A stretch of DNA of 10,664 nt from JBLKSS01 sp047607725 (GTDB lineage Bacteria; Pseudomonadota; Gammaproteobacteria; Enterobacterales; Enterobacteriaceae): positions 1 through 10,664 of the forward strand of contig NZ_JBLKSS010000156.1 in assembly GCF_047607725.1 (NCBI RefSeq). The letters run 5' to 3'. The notes beneath the pieces were generated by a model, which made no database searches, had not been told where the DNA came from, and saw nothing but the letters and a program-made list of their open reading frames with translations. Position 1 is the stretch's first letter. Each line of letters begins with the position of its first letter. The position numbers and the translations under genes are program-made. Below are positions 1-6,420 of this stretch, piece by piece.

Positions 1-1
1 A

Positions 2-67
2 CTGGAACTTAAAGGCGAATCACTACGCAAAGAGCAAGGAGTAGCCAGCACAGGAAAAATAGACTAA
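2..67 (+). CDS. istB: IS21-family helper ATPase IstB, C-terminal 21 residues (partial)
   Basis: Frame 2 from the window edge reads LELKGESLRKEQGVASTGKI, then D and a TAA stop at 65-67. The core ELKGESLRK is typical of the C-terminal tail of IstB-like proteins, the AAA+ helper of IS21 transposition. IstB binds ATP and DNA and assists the IstA transposase. Only the tail is visible, so the catalytic domain and intactness cannot be judged. The strong repeat-bearing end downstream supports the IS21 assignment. Confidence 0.7.
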   Translation: MELKGESLRKEQGVASTGKID

Positions 68-94
68 AACTGAGTCAGAAGATGAGCGAACACG

Positions 95-187
95 TGATCG
101 AATATCACTGGAATGGGTGATCGGAAAATATCGGAATAACAGATCGGATGTCGCCGGAACAGATGATCGGATACGTCGGAATCTGCA
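95..187 (+). repeat. Four imperfect ~23-bp tandem repeats at the IS21 end
   Basis: Units start at about 95, 118, 141 and 164. Each begins with TGATCG or AGATCGG and contains a CGGAA or TGGAA core about 10-14 bases later. The period is about 23 bp, roughly two helical turns. The array lies between the istB stop and the IS end, which matches the multiple transposase-binding repeats known in IS21-family termini. Confidence 0.7.
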
Positions 188-293
188 CTAGGCTATCGGT
201 CAGCCGCAGCGCGCGGCCGCGCCGCAGGCGAAAAGACCAATGCTGCCCGGCGGGCAGTATGGTCTGATAAAACGTATCTTGGGTTGTAGACAT
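188..293 (-). pseudogene. DUF1989 urea carboxylase-associated / carboxyguanidine deiminase subunit, 5' fragment cut by IS21
   Basis: Reading down from ATG at 293 (RBS AAGGAAA at 298-304) gives MSTTQDTFYQTILPAG, followed by QHWSFRLRRGRALRLTDS. The pattern LPAG-x-WSF-x-LRRG-x-x-LRLTD is the N-terminus of DUF1989 proteins. These are encoded next to urea/guanidine carboxylase and were later shown to form carboxyguanidine deiminase in guanidine breakdown. After about 35 codons homology stops exactly where the IS21 terminal repeats start, leaving well under a fifth of the usual roughly 200-residue protein. A guanidine-I riboswitch lies about 380 bases upstream on the same strand, which independently supports the guanidine-pathway assignment. 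I cannot tell which of the two DUF1989 paralogues it was. Confidence 0.75.
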
Positions 294-649
294 AGTGTTT
301 CCTTAGTGCTTAGGTTGACCCGCGGCATGCGGGCAAAAGGAGCGTGTGTGCGCAGTAGCGGAGCGGCGCGCGGAGACATTGGGACGACGGGGAGGCACCG
401 GATGGTAAAGAGACAGATTGCCGTTAGCGATAATCGACGCCGGCGGAGGGTGGCGAACGGCTGCGGCGTTAAAGGGCTGCCGTGGCGCGCCCATGCCGGG
501 TGGGGCATAAAGAACGTTGCCGCCGCCGTACGGCGCTGGCCTGCCGGATAACGGCACGTTTCGGGTCGGGGCGGCTTGCGTGATGCGTATTGCGTCATGA
601 ACAACACCTCTGGGGTTAACCTGGCGAAAAGCCAACAGGAAAGCAGCCG
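294..649. other. Stretch between riboswitch and DUF1989 fragment with no recognisable gene
   Basis: All open frames here are short, Pro/Ala/Arg-rich and unlike any family I recognise. On the minus strand an ATG at 598 has an AGAGGTG-like RBS just upstream. Its frame (starting MTQYASRKPPRP) could be the worn head of a former first gene of the guanidine operon, which in many bacteria is an ABC transporter gene. I cannot support a product. Confidence 0.4.
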
Positions 650-665
650 CGAGGATGGATCCTCG
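650..665 (-). other. Perfect hairpin just downstream of the riboswitch aptamer
   Basis: CGAGGAT (650-656) pairs with ATCCTCG (659-665) around a two-base centre. On the minus strand it lies directly after the aptamer, so it could belong to the expression platform. No uniform U-tract follows, so it is not a convincing intrinsic terminator by itself. Confidence 0.4.
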
Positions 666-667
666 TG

Positions 668-782
668 TTGGTCTCCCGGGCTTTTATCCCGCCGTGTAAC
701 CGCCTGAGGGCGTTAACCGTCATGGTGGTCGGTGACTCTCGGTCCAGCCGTTCGTCTAGGCGAACCGGAACCCTAGTAACCC
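668..782 (-). ncRNA. Guanidine-I riboswitch (ykkC class) aptamer
   Basis: On the minus strand the conserved ykkC blocks occur in order. CTAGGGTTCCG (776-766) comes first. Next is a stem GTTCG/CGAAC, then GGCTGGACCGAGAG, which matches the family block GRCUGGUCCGAGAG with one change. A variable stem follows, then ACACGG and CGGGATAAAAGCCCGGGAGA ending near 671. This class binds free guanidinium and usually turns on genes for guanidine carboxylase, carboxyguanidine deiminase, transporters or exporters. Here the aptamer precedes a DUF1989 fragment of that pathway, as expected. A sigma-54 type promoter lies about 50 bases upstream. The aptamer core looks undamaged although its downstream gene is destroyed. 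Confidence 0.93.
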
Positions 783-835
783 GTTGTGTTGCGTGGCGAT
801 ACCGGTTACCCGCTACCGCCCCTGCTTTTTTAGCC

Positions 836-852
836 AAGCAAAAACATTGCCA
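836..852 (-). promoter_or_regulatory. Sigma-54 (RpoN) type -24/-12 promoter for the guanidine riboswitch transcript
   Basis: The minus strand reads TGGCAATGTTTTTGCTT. The GG and GC are separated by the required ten bases, and the -12 half TTTTGCTT is near consensus. Predicted transcription would start near 826, giving a leader of about 45 bases before the riboswitch. The call rests on the motif and its placement only. Confidence 0.65.
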
Positions 853-904
853 GTTTGATACCGCCCGCGAAAAGGGCCGCCAATAAAAAAATAAGTTATT
901 GCTT

Positions 905-917
905 AATCAGGGTGTTA
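905..917 (+). promoter_or_regulatory. Candidate IHF site between enhancer and minus-strand promoter
   Basis: AATCAGGGTGTTA matches the IHF consensus WATCAANNNNTTR at all defined positions but one. It lies between the NtrC-like sites and the minus-strand sigma-54 element, where a DNA bend would help looping. Such matches also arise by chance. Confidence 0.3.
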
Positions 918-997
918 GCGACATTTCGGCATGAGGGATTACGTCGCTGTCCGCGGCGAACTGCATCGATGCGCAGGGCAGTTTCCAGGGCTGCAAG

Positions 998-1014
998 CGC
1001 ACCACAACGGTGAA
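998..1014 (+). promoter_or_regulatory. NtrC-like enhancer site 1
   Basis: CGCACCACAACGGTGAA matches TGCACCAAAATGGTGCA with both half-sites (GCACC and GGTG) at the correct five-base spacing. It would lie about 168 bases upstream of the predicted plus-strand start and about 180 upstream of the minus-strand one. Confidence 0.45.
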
Positions 1015-1015
1015 A

Positions 1016-1032
1016 TGCACCGCGGTGAAGCA
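1016..1032 (+). promoter_or_regulatory. NtrC-like enhancer site 2 (weaker)
   Basis: TGCACCGCGGTGAAGCA has a perfect TGCACC half-site. At the correct spacing its second half is GAAGCA, four of six matches to GGTGCA. It lies one base after site 1, so the centres are 18 bp apart. This is closer than in the best-known NtrC enhancers, which lowers confidence. Confidence 0.35.
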
Positions 1033-1094
1033 GCGGCGTCGGCTGGTAAGGCCGGCGGGCGCATCATCGCTAGATAAAATTTAACGCTATGAAA

Positions 1095-1107
1095 AATCAT
1101 CATTTTC
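1095..1107 (+). promoter_or_regulatory. Candidate IHF / bend site upstream of the plus-strand promoter
   Basis: AATCATCATTTTC matches WATCAANNNNTTR except at two positions. It sits in an AT-rich patch between the NtrC-like sites and the plus-strand sigma-54 element. It is weak on its own and listed because of its position. Confidence 0.2.
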
Positions 1108-1147
1108 TGAGCTAATGCACCTCCACTCCTCCCATATTCTCCGCTTC

Positions 1148-1164
1148 TGGCACGAGAAATGCTT
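1148..1164 (+). promoter_or_regulatory. Sigma-54 (RpoN) type -24/-12 promoter of the ABC transporter operon
   Basis: TGGCACGAGAAATGCTT has a perfect TGGCACG -24 half and a one-mismatch -12 half (ATGCTT instead of TTGCTT). The GG and GC are ten bases apart. Predicted transcription starts near 1174, just upstream of the binding-protein start at 1200 or 1212. Nitrogen control of an uptake operon would be typical for such a promoter. Confidence 0.6.
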
Positions 1165-1211
1165 AAGGATTGTATCATAAAATAAACGCTGTTTTATATA
1201 TGAGACAAGTC

Positions 1212-2326
1212 ATGGCTGATAAACCGAGTTCCCCCCTTAAGGCGCTGAGCGCTCACGGTAAGAGTAAACGACAATTCCTGAAAACGGCCGGTGCGGCCGC
1301 GGCGGTGACGTTACTGGTGCCGGTGCCCTTCCTACGTAAAGCCTGGGCGGCGGAGCCGTTAAAAATTTCCACCTTCGACGGCGCGTTTGGCCAGGGGTTC
1401 GCCGAACATTTTTTCCCGGCGTTTACCCGCGCCACCGGCATTCCCGTGCGGCGCGTGGAGCAGGCTGCGGGTAGCCAATTCCTGCTGCAACTGGCCCAGG
1501 CCAACGCCGGCGGCAATGTACCGATGAATCTATGCATGATGGTGGATGCGCAGGTACTGCGCGGGCGGGCGCGCAAACTGTGGCGCAGTTTCGATGCCGC
1601 CCAAATGCCGGCGGTGGCGGGGCTGGAGGCGCACTATCGCCGCGGCGAAGAGGCGGGCGTGGATGGCGTCGGCGCAATGGCCTATTTTATCACCCTGGCC
1701 ATTAACCCGCCGATGGTCGACAGCGTCCCGGACAGTTGGCAGGTACTGTGGGAAAATCATCCTGACTATTTTGGCGTACAAAGCGGCGGCCAGTCGCCGA
1801 TGTTGGAAATAGTCGCCATGTGTATTTTGGCGGTAACGACATCCTTAATAGCGAACAGGGCATCGACCAGGTGATCGCCAAAATCGCCGAAATCAAACCG
1901 AACGTGAAACTGTGGTGGCAGGATGAAGGCACGATGCAGACCGCACTGCAAAATGAAGAGGTGGTCGGCGGGACGTTCATCCACGATACCACGGTCTACC
2001 TGCAGCATAACGGCACAGCGGTGCGTTCGATATTTCAGCGCGAAGGGGGCCTGCAGGGCATTAATTACTGGTTCCAGCCCTCGAGCTCCAAACGTGCCGC
2101 GGAGGCGGCGGTATTTTTGGAATGGAGCTGCAGCCCGGAGGCGCAGCAAATTATCACCCGTAAGCTGATGTCGGCGCCTGTGCTGCCCCGCAGCAAATTG
2201 AACCTCAGCGACGCGGAGTTCGCCCTGGTGTCATCGGAACGCAAACCTTTCTTGATTGCTACCGAAGCGCGCATGCGGTTCGCTGACTGCATGGAACAGC
2301 AATTCACCCGCATGCTAAGAGGATAA
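1212..2326 (+). pseudogene. Polyamine-type ABC transporter periplasmic binding protein, frameshifted
   Basis: This is the extracellular solute-binding component (PotD/COG0687-like) of the importer encoded downstream. The N-terminus has a Tat-like signal, SKRQFLK at residues 18-24 then an Ala-rich hydrophobic stretch and RKAWA. It uses KR in place of the usual twin Arg. The first frame ends in unrelated residues at a stop at 1872-1874. Homology continues in another frame from about 1820 (MYFGGNDILNSEQGIDQVI) to the stop at 2324-2326. The break lies at about 1818-1823 (ATGTGTAT) and equals loss of one base or gain of two. If repaired the protein would be about 371 residues, normal for the family. 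I prefer ATG 1212 over 1200 because a weak GAGACAAG precedes it. The ligand is unknown. Confidence 0.8.
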
Positions 2327-2334
2327 CCGCGTCG

Positions 2335-3426
2335 ATGTTTTATGGATTGGAACTGCGCAATATCAGTAAATCCTTCGGCGGCACGACGGTGGTGAACAAT
2401 GTGTCGCTGTCGGTGCCGCATGGTAAATTTGTCTGCTTCCTCGGGCCGGCGGGCTGTGGCAAAACCACGCTGCTGCGGATTATCGCCGGGCTTGAGTCCA
2501 GTTCGGCGGGCAGCCTGTGGTTTAACGATCGGGAGATAACCGGTGTCCCGGCACACCAGCGTAATTTCGCCATGGTGTTTCAGGCGTTGGCGCTGTTTCC
2601 GCATCTGACGATTGCGGAAAATATCGCCTACAGCCTTAAATTACGCGGTATCGCGCCGGCCGAGCGGCGGCAGAAAGTAGCGGAGCTGCTGGCGCTTATC
2701 CGTCTGCCGGGCATCGGCGAGCGCAGCGTGGAGCAACTGTCCGGCGGGCAGCGCCAGCGGGTGGCCATCGCCCGGGCGCTGGCACAGGAGCCGGTGCTGT
2801 TCTTGATGGACAAGCCGCTGTCGGCCCTTGACGCCCAACTGCGCGATCATATGCAGGTGGAGCTGCGCCAGCTACAGCAGCAGTTAAAGATCACCACCAT
2901 ACTGGTCACCCACGACTAGCGCGAGGCGATGAGCCTCGCCGGCATTATCGTGGTAATAGGCAAAGGCGTCATTCAGCAAATCGGTTCGCCGCAGGATGTG
3001 TATCGCTACCCGGCCAATCTTTTTGTCGCCACCTTTATCGGACAAAGTAATTTGTTGCCCGCCCGGCGCACCGGCGAGCGGCAATTGACCCTGTTCGGAC
3101 AGACCATGACCCGTCAGGATCTGCCGGTGACGCTGCCGATAGGCGCGGCGTTTACGCTGTCGCTGCGCCCGGAAGAGCTGCTGCCGCGCGGGGCCGAGGC
3201 GGGCGAGCCGGCGCTTACGGCGGACATTGAGTTCATCCGTGACATGGGCGGTTCGCTGGAGCTGCGCCTGAACTGCGCCGGCATGCCGGTCATTGCCACC
3301 GTTGCGGCGGCGCCCTGGCGGCATCTGCGCGTCGGCGAGGCTATCCCATTGACCTTTGCCGCGACGGCAGGGGTTATTTCCCACGAGGGGGAGCACGATG
3401 ATGCGCCAGCGCCGACCGCCGTCTGA
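2335..3426 (+). pseudogene. PotA-like ABC transporter ATP-binding protein with amber stop and Walker B change
   Basis: This would power import by the permease pair encoded next. Walker A GPAGCGKT is at residues 37-44, the Q-loop Gln at 83 (VFQ), the signature LSGGQ at 135-139 and the switch His at 193 (THD). TAG at 2917-2919 interrupts THD-stop-REAMSLA where the family has Gln, so CAG to TAG is the likely change. The same frame then continues through a C-terminal TOBE-type region to 3426, giving 363 residues if read through. Independently, Walker B reads FLMDKPLSALD: the catalytic Glu is Lys (AAG at 2812-2814). A repaired stop would therefore still leave an ATPase expected to be inactive. RBS AAGAGGA precedes ATG 2335, eight bases after the binding-protein stop. 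The end overlaps the next gene. Confidence 0.88.
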
Positions 3427-4264
3427 TCCCGCCCGCGGCGGCCGTGTAGGCCTGACGGTAATACTCGGCTGGCCCTGTCTGATGTTGGGCATCTTCATGC
3501 TGGTGCCGTTTATGCTGCTTATCCGGGTGAGTCTGGCGCCCGCCGACGTGGAACAGTTGTGGGGGCAGGGGGTCACGCTGGCGGCTTTCGGCGCCATGCA
3601 ACAGTACGGGGTAATGAGCGCCATAGGCTATTCGCTCGTTTATGCGCTGGCGATAGCGGCGCTGGCGCTTTGCCTCGCCTTCCCGCTTACCTGGTTTATC
3701 ACCGGCATGACCCGGCGCGGGCAAATCGGCGGGCTGATCTTTTTATTAAGCACTCTGGCGCTGTCCGATGTACTGATCGCCTTTTCCTGGCAGGTGATGC
3801 TGGCCCGGCGCCAGTGGATCGCGCAATGGCTGCTGGCGACCGGGCTGCTGGGCCGCAGCAAGTCGCTGGTGCCGGGTACCGGCGCGGTGCTGTACTGCCT
3901 GCTGTATATCTCGCTGCCGTTTACCGTGCTGCTGCTGTATCCCGCGTTATCGCGCCTGGACCGGAGTTATCTGGAGGCGGCGCGCCCCCTGGGCGCCACC
4001 CCCGTGCGCAGTTTTTTCACGCTGGTGATCCCCTTGGCCAGAATGCCGATAATGATGGCCTTCGCGCGGTCGTCCATCACCACCCTGGGCGCCTATACCG
4101 GGCCGCTGGTGCTGGGGAGGCCAGAAAATTGGCCGCTTTCGGTTATCATCGGTAAGGTCGCTCTGTCGGCGCAGAATATGCCGCTGTCGGCGGCGAGGGC
4201 GCTAACGCTGCTGCTGGCGTTAACCCTGGTGCTAATTGCCCGACGCGGGAGGCGCGTAGGATGA
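3398..4264 (+). CDS. ABC transporter permease, PotB-like (appears intact)
   Basis: This is an inner-membrane permease of the binding-protein-dependent family, one of two that would form the import channel. Several hydrophobic segments are evident, for example FMLVPFMLLIRVSLA near the N-terminus and the C-terminal LTLLLALTLVLIA. The EAA loop that docks the ATPase reads YLEAARPLGATPVRSFFTL, with the conserved EAA and G. The frame is open for 288 codons, the usual length. Two Met codons follow GAGGGGGAG at 3385-3393, and I take the first (3398). The start overlaps the ATPase gene by 29 bases. The stop TGA overlaps the next ATG (ATGA at 4261-4264), implying coupling. Its partners are broken, so it is probably an orphan. 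Confidence 0.85.
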   Translation: MMRQRRPPSDPARGGRVGLTVILGWPCLMLGIFMLVPFMLLIRVSLAPADVEQLWGQGVTLAAFGAMQQYGVMSAIGYSLVYALAIAALALCLAFPLTWFITGMTRRGQIGGLIFLLSTLALSDVLIAFSWQVMLARRQWIAQWLLATGLLGRSKSLVPGTGAVLYCLLYISLPFTVLLLYPALSRLDRSYLEAARPLGATPVRSFFTLVIPLARMPIMMAFARSSITTLGAYTGPLVLGRPENWPLSVIIGKVALSAQNMPLSAARALTLLLALTLVLIARRGRRVG

Positions 4265-4986
4265 ATACGCTAACCCGCGCTGGCCGCGGGCTATTTTTAG
4301 CGCTTCTCGCCGTGTTTCTGGCGCTGCCATTGGTGCTGGTGACCGGGGTAAGCTTCAACGGTAAGCAGATGATACCGACGTCAGTTGGTTCATGGCGCTG
4401 ACCACCTCCCTGGGCATCGCCGTTGCGGCCGCGGTGGCGTTTCCCGTCGCCTGGGCCGGCTGGCGGCGTCCATCCTGGCTCACCCGGTTGCTGCAGGCCT
4501 GCGGGTCGTTGCCCATTATGCTGCCGCAGGTGGTGTTAGCGCTGGTGTTTATGGTGTTTTGGAGCAAACTCGGGTTGGCGGGCCATGTTGCCAGTACGGT
4601 CATCAGTCACGCCGTGGTGTTTGCCGCCATACCGCTGGCGTTTATTTCGCTGGGTTTTCGCAGCGTTGACCGGCAACTGGTCGAGGCGGCCACCACCTTG
4701 GGCGCGACCGGCAGTGATGTGCTGCGCACCGTGGTCTTGCCGATAGTGATGCCTTATGTCTGTTCGGGATTTGTCTTTGTCTTCGTCTCCAGCCTGAATG
4801 AATATATATTTAGTGGCGGGATTTCAGGTGGAGACATTACCCATCAAGGTATTCAACAGCCTGCGGATGGGGTTCCAGCCTACGATGTGTGTCAGCGCGG
4901 TGCTGTTCCTGCTGGTGGATATCCTGGCGTTTAGTTTAATTGCCCGGATAGGCAACTTGCACAGATTGATGGGCGGGCGCGGTTGA
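4261..4986 (+). pseudogene. ABC transporter permease, PotC-like, two frameshifts
   Basis: This is the second inner-membrane permease of the importer. The first frame gives an N-terminal membrane segment and SFNGKQMIP, then stops at 4399-4401. The next recognisable part (VSWFMALTTSLGIAVAAA) is in another frame, and the usual 25-40 residues between SFN and the first TM-domain helix are mostly missing, so a deletion lies near 4365-4390. The EAA loop LVEAATTLGATGSDVLRTV is intact. A second shift follows SLNEYI at about 4803-4812, after which LVAGFQVETLPIKVFNSLR continues in the first frame to the stop at 4984-4986. The gene starts inside the stop of the upstream permease. Confidence 0.85.
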
Positions 4987-5004
4987 TGGGGAGCATGTCA
5001 TAAA

Positions 5005-5661
5005 ATGGAGCGTAACAACGTGAGTACAAGTGCCGTGAAAAAAAAACCGAATCCTGTTTTGGTGGGGCAGCCGGTGCTGCTGGTGATTGATATTCAAAAG
5101 GGCTGTTTTTTGCCCTATAAACCCACCTAGACCATGCCATTTATGCCGGATGCCACCAGAACGCTACGCGCGCGAACGGTGGTGGTCGACGCCGCTCGCG
5201 ATGCGGATGTGCCCATTGTGTTTATTCAGGAAATCCACCATCGCAGTAAAGCGGATTATGGTCGGGAGCTGGATGGCGATGAGAATATACATTGCCTTGA
5301 TGGCGAACCGGGCACGCCGCTGGCCTGGGAGGAAATGGGCATGCGCGAGACGGATTTTTTCATTCAAAAACAGCGTTATTCGGCATTTTTCGGTACGGGA
5401 CTGGAGATCATGTTAAAAGCGTTCAAAGCCGAAACGGTGATTATGGTCGGCGGCTTTACCGATGTTTGCGTGCATTGCACCTTTGCCGATGGTCATCAGC
5501 ATGACTATCACTGCCGGGTGGTGGACGATTGTGTCGCCGGCTCCAGCCCGGCCGCCCACGAAGCCTCCCTGCGCGCGATGGAGTATTTGCAGCACGGCGC
5601 CCTGCGCAGCAGCACTGAGATCATTAACACGTTGGCCAATCGGGCCGGAAAACGTTCGTGA
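5005..5661 (+). pseudogene. Isochorismatase-family cysteine hydrolase with premature amber codon
   Basis: This is a cytoplasmic amidohydrolase of the isochorismatase / N-carbamoylsarcosine amidase superfamily, acting on an amide or ureido compound of unknown identity. The three catalytic positions are present: Asp in LLVIDIQKG, Lys in IQKQRYSAFFGT, and Cys (codon 5467-5469) in GGFTDVCVHCTFADG. VVDDCVAGSS near the C-terminus is also typical. TAG at 5128-5130, codon 42, interrupts LPYKPT-stop-TMPFMPDA in an otherwise open frame. A restart at ATG 5134 would lack the catalytic Asp. The start may be ATG 5005 or, with better RBS spacing (GGAG at 5007-5010), GTG 5020. It closes the transporter operon, suggesting that the imported compound was its substrate. 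Its stop overlaps the next start. Confidence 0.85.
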
Positions 5662-6420
5662 GACAAGGTGGCCAGGGGGCAATCTGGCGACGCGTGCTGT
5701 GGCGCGCGGTTCCCGCCGGCGAAACCCGCCTGTTGCTGGCGATCGCCGCGCCGGCGCACGGCGAGGGGGGGCGATTCGTCGGCGGTACAGGCGCGTACGC
5801 TGGCGGGAGCGTGGCTGTTGTCTTTGCTGGTATCGCTGCCGCTGATTTTGCTTTTGACCCATATCTCGCCGCTGCTGCGCTTGTTTGGCGTCACGGCGGA
5901 CGTGGCCGTCTATGCCGGGCAGTTTTACCGCGCGTATGCCTGGGGCATACCCGCCATGTTGTGCAGCGCGCCGCGGCGTTACTATCTGGCGTCGCTGGAG
6001 CGGACCCGGATTGTCATGTGGGTGGCATTTATCGTGGCGGGGGTGCATTTTCCGCTGAGCTGGCTGTGGGTGCTGGGCGCGGGGAGCGTGGGCGAGGGCA
6101 TCGCCGGCGCCGGCTACGCGCTGAGTCTGTGCTGGTGGCTGATGTTCATCGGCCTCGCGCTATACAGCGCGCGCCAGCGGCGGCTGCCGCCGGGATTACT
6201 GGGGCTGCGTGCCCGTGAGCTGCGAACGGCCATCGGCGGGCTGTACGCCGCGGAAATGGGGTTGATTTCGCTTTCCTCGCTGCTGGCGGGGCAGTTTGGC
6301 GCGGTGTCGCTCAGCACCCATATGATCTGTATGAATGTGGCCAACATCATCTTTATGGTGCCGCTGTCGCTGGGGCAGGCGGCGACGGTGCGGGTGGCCT
6401 ATTTTACCGGGCGGCTACAG
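5658..6420 (+). pseudogene. MATE-family multidrug/Na+ efflux protein, internally deleted and 3' truncated
   Basis: Start GTG 5658 overlaps the TGA of the hydrolase gene (GTGA), suggesting translational coupling. The protein resembles NorM/DinF-type MATE antiporters. After an unmatched head, LLLAIAAPAHGEGG joins QARTLAGAWLLSLLVSLPL, then the membrane segments with LLRLFGVTADVAVYAGQFY, MWVAFIVAGVHFPLSWLW and FMVPLSLGQAATVRVAY. Roughly the first 50-60 residues of the family (the first helices) are missing. The frame changes inside a run of seven G at 5765-5771, where six G would keep GEGGDSSAVQA in frame. The family normally has about 450 residues. Here homology ends at about 6410-6420, where an IclR gene begins in a different frame. 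The product cannot be functional. Confidence 0.8.

Larger units (their letters stand above)
1..187 (+). mobile_element. Right end of an IS21-family insertion sequence
   Basis: The first codons of the window read as the C-terminus of an IstB-type helper ATPase. They are followed by about 120 noncoding bases made of imperfect tandem repeats that end in TGCA at 184-187. IS21-family elements typically end in CA and carry multiple terminal repeats that bind transposase, so I place the element boundary at about 187. Immediately beyond it, a minus-strand DUF1989 reading frame is cut off, so the element probably inserted into that gene. The exact boundary and the target duplication cannot be fixed without the other end of the element. 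Confidence 0.75.

Noticed and set aside
95..187. Tandem repeats considered as a CRISPR array
   Set aside because: The units are directly adjacent without unique spacers, are imperfect, and lie in the terminal region of an IS21 element.
200..635. Long overlapping open frames on both strands at 200-635
   Set aside because: They have Arg/Pro/Ala-rich composition with no recognisable motif. Frames stay open on both strands because the DNA is GC-rich. Only the DUF1989 start at 293 has family resemblance.
931..1077. 48-codon plus-strand frame starting at ATG 931
   Set aside because: It has no RBS and no recognisable family, and it overlaps the enhancer-like sites between two divergent promoters.
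1116..1121. Extra TGCACC half-site as a third NtrC site
   Set aside because: There is no matching second half at the proper spacing, and it lies too close to the -24 element to serve as a typical enhancer.
2917..5130. Two in-frame TAG codons (ATPase, hydrolase) suggesting amber suppression or recoding
   Set aside because: Neighbouring genes are broken by frameshifts and by a TGA, and the ATPase also lost its catalytic Glu. Ordinary pseudogene decay explains all of it, and no suppressor tRNA is in the window.
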